This document shows positions 25,881 through 34,105 of a DNA stretch of 64,000 nt, piece by piece. Made by a program: the position numbers and the translations under genes. This stretch comes from Haladaptatus halobius. GTDB taxonomy: Archaea > Halobacteriota > Halobacteria > Halobacteriales > Haladaptataceae. The notes under the pieces were generated by a model, which saw nothing but the letters and a program-made list of their open reading frames with translations, ran no database searches and was not told the DNA's origin. Every line of letters begins with the position of its first letter. Within the stretch, counting starts at the first letter, position 1. The stretch is taken from positions 744,001 to 808,000 of the forward strand of contig NZ_CP085335.1 in assembly GCF_020618475.1 (NCBI RefSeq). Reading direction: 5' to 3'.

Positions 25881-27250
25881 ATGGTCGTCCGACTCCTACA
25901 GTACGCCGACGTGGAGAACACGTACGATTCTCCCCAGCGAATTGGTCGACTCGCCGGCTGTATCAAAGAGTTGCGCGACGAGCGAACGCTCGTCTGTGGG
26001 GCCGGCGACGACACCGGCCCCGGCGTCCTCTCGCTCGTCACCGAGGGGAGACAGTCGCTCCCGTTCTTCGACACCGTCTCGCCCACCTTCGAGACGTTCG
26101 GCAACCACGACTTCGACCACGGGTTCGACGCGATCCGCGAGATAGTTCGGAGATCGCCGCAACGATGGATCGCCGCGAACGTCGAACGAAACGGAGCGCA
26201 GTTCGCCGCGGATGACACCGCCCCGACCGCGCTGGTCGAACGCGGCGGCCACCGAGTTGGATTCGTCGGCGTGACCGCTCCCGAAACGCCGGATATCAAT
26301 CCCGCCGCGGAGGAAATGACGGTTCTCGACCCGAAGCCGGTCGTCCGCGAGGCGACGGCGAGCCTCCGCGACTGGGGTGCCGACTACGTCGTCGTCGTCT
26401 CGCACTGCGGCGACGACACCGAACTCGCGGAACTCGACGTCGACGTGGTTCTCGGCGGTCACGAGCACGAGGAGCGAATCGAGCACGTAGACGGAACGCT
26501 TCTCACTCGACCGGGCGACCTCGGATGAACCCTGCTCGAAGTGGAACTCGGCGAAGGACGCCCGACCCCGACGCACCACGACACCGGAGATGCGACGCCC
26601 GACACGGACGTGGTCGCCGCCCTCCGAGACCTGATGGACGAAACCGGCCTGACCGAGGTGGTCGGGTCACTCGACGAACCGATACTTCGACACGACCGCA
26701 CCCGGAAAGCCGGCGAGAGTCGCCTCGGTAATCTCGTCGTCGACGCTCACCGCTGGCGCGCCGACGCCGACGTCGCCCTCTCGCTCGGAGGAATCCGTCC
26801 GGGCGACCCATTAGAAGGTGCCGTCACGGCCGCCCACCTCGTCGGGGTGATGCCCTACGGCAACGACCTCCTCGTGGTCGAACTCCCGGGCGAGCGTCTC
26901 GCTGAAGCGTTCAGGAAACTTTCGCTGTCGTACCAGTTTCCCGACTCGCCGCGGTACATGTTCGGTCACGTCTCGGGCGCGACCGTGACGTGGGACGACC
27001 GCCACGATACGTTATCGGAGGCGACCGTCGACGATCGACCACTCGACTGCGAGAGGCGGTACGAAGTCGCCGTCTCGGAGTACTTCGTGGAAGCGGACAA
27101 CCTTTTCACGGCGTTCGACCGCGACGCCGCGATTCGAACCTGCGGAACCGTCCCGACGCGCTGGTCGAGTACGCCCGCGAGCGCGGACTCACCCCGACCG
27201 TCGACGGCCGCATCCGACGACCGCACTTTGACCCGCCGACGGTTCGCTGA
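25881..27250 (+). pseudogene. 5'-nucleotidase/metallophosphoesterase (UshA-like), interrupted
   Basis: The N-terminal part (214 aa) is a calcineurin-like metallophosphoesterase: LQYADVENTYDSP (where family members have DxH), ETFGNHDFDHGFDAI (GNHD), VVVVSHCGDD and VVLGGHEHE (GHxH). An in-frame TGA at 26525-26527 stops it. The same frame resumes with TLLEVELGEGRP and a 5'-nucleotidase C-terminal domain (GNLVVDAHRWRADADVALS, GVMPYGNDLLVVELPG). A frameshift near 27140 then shifts to the frame ending DALVEYARERGLTPTVDGR and stopping at 27250. It would have hydrolysed nucleotides or UDP-sugars. No signal peptide is visible, so a cytoplasmic role was likely. Confidence 0.82.
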
Positions 27251-27778
27251 TATCGATACTCGTCGGAGAATTCGGCGGCGTTCCGGCGTGCCCCGGTCAG
27301 CACACGAAGACCTGACCGACAGTTCGACGTAGAGACCGTAGTAGGTTCCGTCCCGTTCGAGATACGCGTGCCTATCCTCGGCCTGTCGTTCCGCGCGTTC
27401 GGCGACGCGGTCGACGAACCGGTGGAACACGTCGGAGGGGTCGCACGTCCCGTATCCGCCTTCTTCGACGACGGTTCGGAGGATCGATTTCTCGGCGGAC
27501 GAGAGCGTCGAAAGCGGGATGGGTGCGTACTCGCCGCCGAGTTCGGAACGAACTCGCTCGACTCTAACGACGCTGTCGTGCATCCCGTCGTGCGTCTCCC
27601 CGCAGTCGATCGAGCGCTCCCAGTCGGTCAACGACGAGTCGTTATCGCCGGTCTTCTCGCTCTCTCCGGGTCGCTCGCGTTTCGTCTTTTCGGACGTGCT
27701 ACCCGGAGTCGACCGGCCGAGACAACCGCCAACCGCGAAAACGGAGGGGAGACCGGCGACGAACGCGCGACGGTTCAT
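26966..27778 (-). CDS. Tat/lipobox lipoprotein, C-terminal end uncertain
   Basis: Frame of 270 aa beginning MNRRAFVAGLPSVFAVGGCL: a Tat-type signal with a lipobox Cys at residue 19, so a membrane-anchored lipoprotein. Residues 60-160 look like a real acidic haloarchaeal domain (ERSIDCGETHDGMHDSVVR, AEKSILRTVVEEGGYGTCD, YLERDGTYYGLYVEL). The last 100 residues are Arg/Ser-rich and antisense to the 3' end of the nucleotidase pseudogene. They look like an accidental read-through after a frameshift near 27320. The family is not recognised by name. Confidence 0.6.
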   Translation of the reverse strand: MNRRAFVAGLPSVFAVGGCLGRSTPGSTSEKTKRERPGESEKTGDNDSSLTDWERSIDCGETHDGMHDSVVRVERVRSELGGEYAPIPLSTLSSAEKSILRTVVEEGGYGTCDPSDVFHRFVDRVAERAERQAEDRHAYLERDGTYYGLYVELSVRSSCADRGTPERRRILRRVSISANRRRVKVRSSDAAVDGRGESALAGVLDQRVGTVPQVRIAASRSNAVKRLSASTKYSETATSYRLSQSSGRSSTVASDNVSWRSSHVTVAPET

Positions 27779-27843
27779 ACCGGTCGTACTCGCCGTTCGC
27801 TCCTAATAGTTCGGAAGGCTGAAAGAACCGTTTGACCGTTCGA

Positions 27844-29112
27844 CTACTCCAGCGCGCTTCCGGCCCGAATCACGCGCTCCTCGCTGAACTTCGGCCCGAT
27901 GAACTGCACGCCGACCGGGAGGCCGTCGGTGTCGCCCGCCGGAACCGAGATGGCGGGGAGGTCGGCGAGGTTCACTGGGACGGTGTTGGCGTCCGCGAGG
28001 TACATCTGGAGCGGGTCGTCCAGACTCTCGCCGAGTTCGAACGGCGGCGTTGGCATGGTCGGGCTGGCGAGCACGTCCACGTCCTCGAAGGCGGCGTCGA
28101 AGTCCTGCTTGACCCACGCCCGAGCGTCCTGTGCTTTCTTATAATACTTGTCGTGGTAACCCGCCGAGAGCGCGTAGGTTCCGAGTAAGATTCGTCGTTT
28201 TACCTCGTCGCCGAAGGCCTCCTCGCGGGCTTCCGAGAATACTTCGTTCCAGTTGCCGTCGAACCCGCCGGAGTGGCCGTAGCGCACGCCGTCGTAGCGC
28301 GCGAGGTTCGAGGACGCCTCGGACATGGCGATGACGTAGTAGGCTTCGACCGCGTGCTCGACCGAGGGGAGCGAGACCTCATGTACCGTCGCACCCTCTG
28401 ATTCGAGGGCGTCCATCGCGGCCCGGAACCGTTCGACGACGCCCTCGTCGGCACCCTCCACCAGTTCGGTGGGGATGCCCACGTCGAGTTCGGCCACGTC
28501 GCCGTTCGCCGCGCCTGCGTAGTCAGCGCCCGCACCCTCGTCCCTGGTCGTGGAGTCGTGCTCGTCCGGCCCGGCGATAACGTCGAGTAGTTCGGCGGTC
28601 TCCTCGACCGTCGGGGCAATCGGGCCGACCTGTTCGAGGCTGTTTGCGTACGCGACCAGTCCGTACCGCGAGACGAGACCGTAGGTTGGCTTGATGCCGA
28701 CGACGCCGCAGAAGGCGGCGGGACAGCGAATCGAGCCGCCCGTGTCGGTGCCGAGCGCGAGGTTCGCTTCGTCCGCCGCGACCGCCGCGGCGCTGCCGCC
28801 CGAAGAACCGCCCGGAACGCGCCCCTCGGCGACGGGATTTTCGGTCGGGCCGAAGGCAGACGTTTCGGTGGTCGTGCCCATGCCGAACTCGTCCATGTTC
28901 GCCTTGCCGACGATGGTCGCGCCCGCATCTTTCAGCTTCGTGACGACGGTGGCGTCGTATGGCGGAACGTAGTCGTCGAGCATCGAGGAGCCGCAGGTCG
29001 TTCGAACACCCTCGGTACTGATGTTGTCCTTGACGGCGACCGTCTTCCCGGCGAGTGGGCCGTCTCCCTCGCCGTCGATGGTCTCCTCGGTGATGAACGC
29101 GTTGTGGTTCAT
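27844..29112 (-). CDS. gatA: Asp-tRNA(Asn)/Glu-tRNA(Gln) amidotransferase subunit A
   Basis: Predicted protein of 422 aa. Amidase-signature enzyme that releases ammonia from glutamine for tRNA-dependent Asn/Gln formation. The Ser-cisSer-Lys triad is visible: Lys28 in VAVKDNIS, Ser103 in PGGSSGGSAAA, Ser127 in GTDTGGSIRCP. The N-terminus is short, as in other haloarchaeal GatA. It overlaps gatC by ATGA. No gatB lies in this window. Confidence 0.95.
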   Translation of the reverse strand: MNHNAFITEETIDGEGDGPLAGKTVAVKDNISTEGVRTTCGSSMLDDYVPPYDATVVTKLKDAGATIVGKANMDEFGMGTTTETSAFGPTENPVAEGRVPGGSSGGSAAAVAADEANLALGTDTGGSIRCPAAFCGVVGIKPTYGLVSRYGLVAYANSLEQVGPIAPTVEETAELLDVIAGPDEHDSTTRDEGAGADYAGAANGDVAELDVGIPTELVEGADEGVVERFRAAMDALESEGATVHEVSLPSVEHAVEAYYVIAMSEASSNLARYDGVRYGHSGGFDGNWNEVFSEAREEAFGDEVKRRILLGTYALSAGYHDKYYKKAQDARAWVKQDFDAAFEDVDVLASPTMPTPPFELGESLDDPLQMYLADANTVPVNLADLPAISVPAGDTDGLPVGVQFIGPKFSEERVIRAGSALE

Positions 29113-29387
29113 GAGACGTTCGGCCCCTTGAAGTAGCCTTCTTCGGACTCCGGGGCGTTCTTCAGCGCTTCTTCCTGTTCGAGACCGTCGCGCACTTCGT
29201 CCTCGCGCATGACGTTCACGAGGTCGGATTCGCGTTCGATTTCGGGCACCTCGTCCAGCGTCTCGAAATAGCCGAGGATGTCCGCGAACTGCTCGGCGAA
29301 TCGCTTGGCTTCCGCGTCGGCGATGCCGACGCGGGCCAACCGTGCGATGTACCGAACTTCGTCGGGGCCGGGAGGCGTATCGCTCAT
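29109..29387 (-). CDS. gatC: Asp-tRNA(Asn)/Glu-tRNA(Gln) amidotransferase subunit C
   Basis: Predicted protein of 92 aa, usual GatC length, which clamps GatA to GatB. Typical sequence: VRYIARLARVGIADAEAKRF, EQFADILGYFETLDEV, and the end EEGYFKGPNVS. It is the first gene of a gatCA operon behind a clear TATA box. Confidence 0.93.
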   Translation of the reverse strand: MSDTPPGPDEVRYIARLARVGIADAEAKRFAEQFADILGYFETLDEVPEIERESDLVNVMREDEVRDGLEQEEALKNAPESEEGYFKGPNVS

Positions 29388-29449
29388 GTGTTGACGAACC
29401 CGCGGACGAGCGGTAAGGGTTTCGATACGCTACCTCACCGGTCGCCGAT

Positions 29450-29459
29450 CTTTATAAAG
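29450..29459 (-). promoter_or_regulatory. TATA box of gatCA
   Basis: CTTTATAAAG, symmetric, lies 63-72 bp upstream of the gatC ATG on the minus strand. Transcription would start near 29428 and leave a leader of about 40 nt. Confidence 0.55.
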
Positions 29460-29596
29460 TGGGCTAGCACCTGAGTCGTGCACACGTTTCGAATACTGCA
29501 TTCTTCCCGAGAAGGGTCGGATGAATCCGTATTTTAGCGACTGAGAAAATCGGCCAATCATCCACTGGACTTAAGTAGATGGAAGTGCTACATGAT

Positions 29597-29710
29597 ATGT
29601 CTATCGATTACTTCGAATCTCGGTCTATCGACCAACTTCTGAGTGCCATATACGCGACTAACACACGTACCCGACCGGACGCAAAAACCGAACACAGCAC
29701 GCGCCCATGA
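29597..29710 (+). CDS. Candidate 37-codon upstream ORF of the TFB gene
   Basis: ATG 29597 opens a 37-codon frame (MSIDYFESRSIDQLLSAIY...) ending in TGA at 29708-29710, which overlaps the TFB start as ATGA. A TATA-like GACTTAAGTAG at 29567-29577 lies about 25 bp before this ATG, exactly right for a leaderless message. Third-position GC is only about half, so coding is not assured. A second TATA-like CCATATAC (29646-29653) could serve TFB directly. A regulatory leader peptide is inference. Confidence 0.4.
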   Translation: MSIDYFESRSIDQLLSAIYATNTRTRPDAKTEHSTRP

Positions 29711-30681
29711 CTGATACACGCACCCGAACGAACGACGAAACTGAGACCAGCGACGAGCGAACGGAAGAGCGAGCCGACGAGCGACAGCGTTGCCCTGAAT
29801 GCGGTGGCCCGCTCGTGACCGATGAGGAGCGAGGGGAGCGAGTGTGCGCCGACTGCGGACTGGTCGTCGAAGAGGACGCCGTCGACCGCGGTCCGGAGTG
29901 GCGCGCCTTCGACGCGGCCGAACGCGAACAGAAGTCCCGCGTCGGTGCGCCGACGACGACGATGATGCACGACAAGGGACTGTCGACCAACATCGACTGG
30001 CGCGACAAGGACGCCTACGGGAACTCGCTGGGGTCGCGCCAGCGCGAGAAGATGCAGCGCCTGCGGAAGTGGAATGAGCGGTTCCGCACGCGCGACTCGA
30101 AAGAGCGCAACTTGAAACAGGCGCTGGGCGAGATCGACCGGATGGCGAGCGCGCTCGGCCTGCCGGACAACGTCCGCGAGATGGCCAGCGTCATCTACCG
30201 CCGGGCGCTCGACGAGAACCTCCTCCCAGGACGCTCCATCGAGGGCGTTGCGACCGGGGCGCTCTACGCCGCCGCCCGACAGGCGCGAACGCCGCGCAGT
30301 CTGGACGAACTCACCGCCGTCTCGCGCGTCGAGAAGGACGAGATAGCCCGCACTTACCGATACGTCGCCCGCGAACTCGGCCTCGAAATCGAACCGGCCG
30401 ACCCGAAGAGCTACGTCCCGCGGTTCGCCTCGGAACTCGACCTCTCGGACGAGACCGAGCGCCGCGCCCGGTCGTTGCTCGATTCGGCGATCAAACAGGG
30501 GCTCCACAGCGGCAAATCGCCGGTCGGTCTGGCCGCCGCCGCGGTCTACGCCGCCGCCCTCCTCACGAACGAGAAGGTGACCCAGAGCGAGGTGAGCGAG
30601 GTGGCGAGCATCAGCGAGGTCACCATCCGCAACCGCTACCACGAACTGCTCGACGCCGAAGAGGGAACCGTCGCGCCGTAG
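29707..30681 (+). CDS. tfb: Transcription initiation factor IIB (TFB)
   Basis: Predicted protein of 324 aa. It recruits RNA polymerase to the TBP-TATA complex. N-terminal zinc ribbon with Cys29, Cys32, Cys47 and Cys50 (RCPECGG ... VCADCG); B-finger region RGPEWRAFDAAEREQKSRVG; then two cyclin folds (about 120-215 and 220-320), including AAARQARTPRSLDEL and KSPVGLAAAAVYAAALL. Haloarchaea have several TFB paralogues with partly distinct promoters, and this is one of them. Confidence 0.95.
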   Translation: MTDTRTRTNDETETSDERTEERADERQRCPECGGPLVTDEERGERVCADCGLVVEEDAVDRGPEWRAFDAAEREQKSRVGAPTTTMMHDKGLSTNIDWRDKDAYGNSLGSRQREKMQRLRKWNERFRTRDSKERNLKQALGEIDRMASALGLPDNVREMASVIYRRALDENLLPGRSIEGVATGALYAAARQARTPRSLDELTAVSRVEKDEIARTYRYVARELGLEIEPADPKSYVPRFASELDLSDETERRARSLLDSAIKQGLHSGKSPVGLAAAAVYAAALLTNEKVTQSEVSEVASISEVTIRNRYHELLDAEEGTVAP

Positions 30682-30774
30682 CGACCGTCCCGCTTTTTCC
30701 ACGTCGCGAGAAGACCACTTCGACGCGACCTCGACGCGGCGTAAATCCGATACCGCGCACCGACTCCAAACCCC

Positions 30775-31461
30775 TTATTCCGACACCGCGTCCGACTCCG
30801 CTCGTAACACCGTTTCTAGAAGCTTCGCCTCGCCTTTTTGGAGGTGTTCGGAGCGCTGCCCAGTCGTTCGGCCACGTCCTCGTGCGTGGCTCTCCGCGGG
30901 TGGTCGTAGTACCCGAGTTCGAGAGCGGCCAGTACGGCCTCGCGCTGGCGTTCGCTGAGCGTCGAAACGGGCGACTCCCGACCGACGTCGGACTCGCCGA
31001 CGGCGTGGATATCGACGTCGACGCTCGGCGGGAGGTCGGCGACCACGGACTGGAGGACGGATGCGGTTCCGACGATGCACGCGTGTACTCGTCCGTCCCG
31101 GTAGACGATGGCCGTCCCGGTAGACGATGGGCTTGACGACGACGAGATCCAGCCTGGTCAACACCGGAAAAACGGCTCGCATCAGCGGTATCTCCGAGAC
31201 TCGAAATCGAACGAGCAAGTAGAAGCGGTCGTCCGTAATCCGACTGATGACGGCGTCGATGACGCCCGAAACGTCGGCCAGGCCGCCCCGAATCCGTTCG
31301 ACGTCGCCGTCGATCTCGAACAGGATGGTCGCGGAGTCGCTGTCGGCCAGATTCCAGTCACACAGGCGCGTCTCGGTCACGTGCGAGCCCCCGGCCCACA
31401 ACGAAAAGACGCGGGGTACTCGTTCCGGTTCCGGCGTCCCCGTCAGCCGGAGATATTTCAT
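30775..31461 (-). pseudogene. HTH_10 regulator with 19-bp duplication and second frameshift
   Basis: From ATG 31461 the N-terminal sensor part reads normally (MKYLRLTGTPEPERVPRVFS ... LTRLDLVVVKPIVYRDG). A 19-bp tandem duplication at 31093-31130 throws the frame. Deleting one copy restores the frame giving GRVHACIVGTASVLQSM and the HTH_10 motif LSERQREAVLAALELGYYDHP, RRATHEDVAERLGSAPN. Near 30850 a second indel returns the frame to EHLQKGEAKLLETVL and the stop at 30775. The present frame has no internal stop, so a full-length protein with a scrambled middle (about 115-200) and no HTH could be made. It is divergent from a broken ABC gene. Confidence 0.8.
31093..31130. repeat. Perfect 19-bp tandem duplication
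   Basis: The unit CCGTCCCGGTAGACGATGG occurs at 31093-31111 and again at 31112-31130. It lies inside the HTH_10 gene. Because 19 is not a multiple of three it explains the frameshift exactly. Confidence 0.95.
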
Positions 31462-31546
31462 ACGGTGAGGGTGTCGAGGCGTCGGTATAAACCCCCCGGC
31501 TATACCCGTCAGAAGGAGTATCGGAGATTCGCTCTTTTGTTTTCGT

Positions 31547-32336
31547 ATGGAAGCAGACGAAGCGCGTTCGATACGCATCGACGGCCTCAGGCGCGAATTC
31601 GGGGCCATCACCGCGCTCGACGGGGTGACCCTCGACATCGAGGAGCCACAGATAGTCGGCGTCGCCGGTCCGAACGGGTCGGGAAAGACGACGCTCATTC
31701 GCACCTTGCTCGGAACCCTCCTACCCACTTCCGGGTCGGTCGAGGTCAACGGCATCGACCCGCTGTCGTTCACAGGGACTGATCGCGCGCGACTCGGCTA
31801 CATGCCCCAGAACGAGACGGTGTATCCGGATCTCATGGTTCGAGAGAACGTCACCTTCTTCGCCCGACTCTACGGCGTCGAGAACGTGGCGGACGCGGTC
31901 GACCGAGTGCTCGGATTCGTCGACCTCTCCGGTCGCCGAAACTCGCTCGTCGGCGACCTCTCGGGCGGGATGGGTTCGACGGACGAATCTCGCCTGCGCG
32001 GTCGTCCATCGACCGAACCTGCTGTTTCTGGACGAACTGACGGTCGGTCTCGACCCGCAACTCCGGGCGTCCATGTGGGAGGGATTTCGGGAACGGCGCG
32101 ACCGCGGTACCCTCATCGTCGTCTCGACTCACTACCTCGGCGAAGCGCGGCACTGCGACCGCGTCCTCTTCCTGCGCGACGGTCGGGTGCTCGCGTTCGA
32201 CGCACCTGAATCGTTTCTCGAAGCGACCGGAACCAAAACGCTGGACGACGCGTTTCTCGCGCTTCTCGACCGCAACGCCGCGAACGAATCCGTCGGCGAA
32301 GACCAAGAGTCCGCGGGCGAGGAGGTGGCGTCGTGA
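31547..32336 (+). pseudogene. ABC transporter ATP-binding protein, frameshifted
   Basis: ATPase subunit of an ABC-2 exporter. First frame from ATG 31547: Walker A GVAGPNGSGKTTLIRTLLG, Q-loop LGYMPQNETVYPDL, signature LVGDLSGGM. At 31972-31974 an extra G in a GGG run breaks the frame. With two G it reads SGGMVRRTNLACAVVHRPN and runs on through Walker B LLFLDELTVGLDP, the H-loop VSTHYLGEARHCDRV, to TGA at 32334-32336. The permease start overlaps this stop. As written the ATPase would lack Walker B and be inactive. One base decides between pseudogene and sequencing error. Confidence 0.85.
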
Positions 32337-33004
32337 ACGGCGCGGTCACGGTTTCGCGCCGCCTTCTGCTGGCGCTCAGGAGCGACCGACGAACCTTCGG
32401 TCTCGTGCTCGTCGTGCCCGCGTTCATCATCTACCTGCTCAGCGAAGCCTTCCCTCGTCCGGAACCCGTCGCGCCGATACTGCTCGCCGTCTTCGTCTTC
32501 TTCCTCACGTACCTCCTCACCGCCGTCGGCTTTCTCCGCGAACAGACCGCCGGAACCTTGGAATGCATCCTCGTCTCGCCGATTTCGAGGGGTGAACTCG
32601 TCCTCGGGTACGTCGTCGGATTCGGTCTCCTCGCCGCCGTCCAGTCGGTCGTACTGCTGGGTGCCAGCGTCTACTTCCTCGACGTGGAGTTCGCCCACGG
32701 CGTCGGTCTCTTTTTCCTCCTCTCCCTGTTCGCCGAGAACGAGTTTCAAGCCCTCCAGTTCATCCCGGTGGTCATCGCGCCGCAGGTCATCCTCGGCGGG
32801 ACGTTCAGACCGGTCGAGGAACTCCCGATATTTCTCGAACTTCCCGCGCGAGCGATGCCCATCACCTACCTTGTCGACGAAATGGAGTACGTCGTCATCG
32901 ACCGCGGAAGCGTCGAAGATGCGTGGCTGGCGATGGGCGTCCTCGCCGTCCTGACGACCCTTTCGATAGCGACCGCGGCCGTGGCAGTTCGACGAGCGGA
33001 TTGA
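32333..33004 (+). CDS. ABC-2 type permease
   Basis: Predicted protein of 223 aa with about five to six membrane helices. Typical features: FLREQTAGTLECILVSPISRGELVLGY (the ABC-2 coupling segment), then FAENEFQALQFIPVVIAPQVILGGTF and MPITYLVDEMEYVVIDR. It is shorter than usual, and the join GLFFLLSLFAENEFQ suggests that one helix of about 20 residues is missing. The GTG start overlaps the stop of its (frameshifted) ATPase, so it probably lost function with it. Cargo unknown. Confidence 0.8.
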   Translation: MNGAVTVSRRLLLALRSDRRTFGLVLVVPAFIIYLLSEAFPRPEPVAPILLAVFVFFLTYLLTAVGFLREQTAGTLECILVSPISRGELVLGYVVGFGLLAAVQSVVLLGASVYFLDVEFAHGVGLFFLLSLFAENEFQALQFIPVVIAPQVILGGTFRPVEELPIFLELPARAMPITYLVDEMEYVVIDRGSVEDAWLAMGVLAVLTTLSIATAAVAVRRAD

Positions 33005-33062
33005 ACCCGCGGTTCACCCGCTAGACCGTAAGCAGCAAGTACCGCCTTCCCGCCGTTCCACC

Positions 33063-33545
33063 ATGGAGACGACGCGACACTTCACGGCGACGACGTACGT
33101 CGTCCACGACGGCGACTGTCTGCTCCACCAACACGACCGACTCGGCATGTGGCTCCCTCCGGGCGGTCACCTCGACCGCGACGAACTTCCCCGCGAGGCC
33201 GCCCTGCGGGAACTCCGCGAGGAGACGGGGTTGGACGCGACCCTCCTCGAACCGGAGACGGACGTGTCCGCCAAATTCGGGCGGGAACTCTCGCCCGCCG
33301 AGCGCACCATGCTCTACGACATCGATACCGCGGACGGTGAGGTAGCCCACCAGCACGTCGACTTCGTCTACTACGCCGAAGCGTCGAACCGAACTCTCTC
33401 GCCTGACGACGGCGAGGCGAAGGCCGGCGAGTGGCGGTGGTTCTCCCCCGACGAACTGCGCGACCGGGGCGGGCTGACCGAGGAGGTCACGACGCTCGGA
33501 ATCGAGGCCATCGAGCGCGTCGAATCCGCTCGACCCGGTGATTAA
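33063..33545 (+). CDS. Nudix hydrolase
   Basis: Predicted protein of 160 aa. The Nudix box is complete: GGHLDRDELPREAALRELRE followed by ETGLD, matching GX5EX7REUXEEXGU, at about residues 37-60. Nudix enzymes cleave nucleoside-diphosphate-X bonds with Mg2+. The substrate is not predictable. The N-terminus TTRHFTATTYVVHDGDCLLH is the usual first strand. Standalone gene. Confidence 0.9.
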   Translation: METTRHFTATTYVVHDGDCLLHQHDRLGMWLPPGGHLDRDELPREAALRELREETGLDATLLEPETDVSAKFGRELSPAERTMLYDIDTADGEVAHQHVDFVYYAEASNRTLSPDDGEAKAGEWRWFSPDELRDRGGLTEEVTTLGIEAIERVESARPGD

Positions 33546-33550
33546 GCGGT

Positions 33551-33558
33551 GTATAATA
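33551..33558 (+). promoter_or_regulatory. TATA box of first zinc-ribbon microprotein gene
   Basis: TATAATAA within GGTGTATAATAA. It lies 28-35 bp before the ATG at 33586, which argues against the alternative ATG at 33574. The same 12-mer recurs 300 bp downstream before the next gene. Confidence 0.55.
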
Positions 33559-33585
33559 AGGTCGATTCGGTGGATGGCCGACTCC

Positions 33586-33744
33586 ATGAGCATCATCGAC
33601 CGGCTACAACAGCGGCTCGGCGGCGACAACGACGACGAACCGCGACCGACCTACGTCTGCACTGGTTGCGGGAAGGCGTTCGACGCGGAGCGCGAACTCT
33701 GTCCCGACTGCGGGGGCGAGAACGTCATAACGCCGCGACACTGA
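33586..33744 (+). CDS. Zinc-ribbon microprotein
   Basis: Predicted protein of 52 aa (56 if the ATG at 33574 is used). An amphipathic start MSIIDRLQQRLGGDNDDE is followed by a zinc knuckle pair YVCTGCGKAFDAERELCPDC. Similar small CxxC/CxxC proteins are abundant in haloarchaea and are mostly uncharacterised. Its neighbour at 33890 has the same plan and a matching promoter, so the two may be paralogues. Confidence 0.75.
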   Translation: MSIIDRLQQRLGGDNDDEPRPTYVCTGCGKAFDAERELCPDCGGENVITPRH

Positions 33745-33851
33745 CAGAATTCATACCTGTCGATATATGATATTTGATTATTACCTCGATGGTATTTCGG
33801 CAAAATCCGAATTTGCGCCTGAAATAGCGTTCTACGGGGGTTTACCAGGTG

Positions 33852-33859
33852 TATAATAA
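33852..33859 (+). promoter_or_regulatory. TATA box of second zinc-ribbon microprotein gene
   Basis: TATAATAA within GGTGTATAATAA, identical to the element at 33548-33559. It is 31-38 bp before the ATG at 33890. Confidence 0.5.
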
Positions 33860-33889
33860 TGGGGATTCTCCGTGTCGAACGATTCAGAG

Positions 33890-34084
33890 ATGAGATTTGT
33901 CAGGAGGATGGGTCTGGACTTTGGGAGCCCGGGCCCGGCACGATTCGAGTGTAAGGGCTGTGGGACGCCGTACGAACTCGACCGACAGGTGTGTACGGAG
34001 TGTGGCGGCTGTTGTATCGGTTACCGCGATTCGTGGCTCGAACGAGAACTAGGAGAGCGGGCGTCGCGGCCACGAACGTACTGA
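33890..34084 (+). CDS. Second zinc-ribbon microprotein
   Basis: Predicted protein of 64 aa. MRFVRRMGLDFGSPGPARFE precedes two zinc knuckles, CKGCGTPYELD and VCTECGGCC, then IGYRDSWLERELGERA. A GTG 18 nt upstream (33872) is an alternative start, but the TATA box position favours the ATG. Function unknown. It could bind nucleic acid or protein. Confidence 0.68.
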   Translation: MRFVRRMGLDFGSPGPARFECKGCGTPYELDRQVCTECGGCCIGYRDSWLERELGERASRPRTY

Positions 34085-34105
34085 GTCACTCTCCCGCGGG
34101 GCGAG

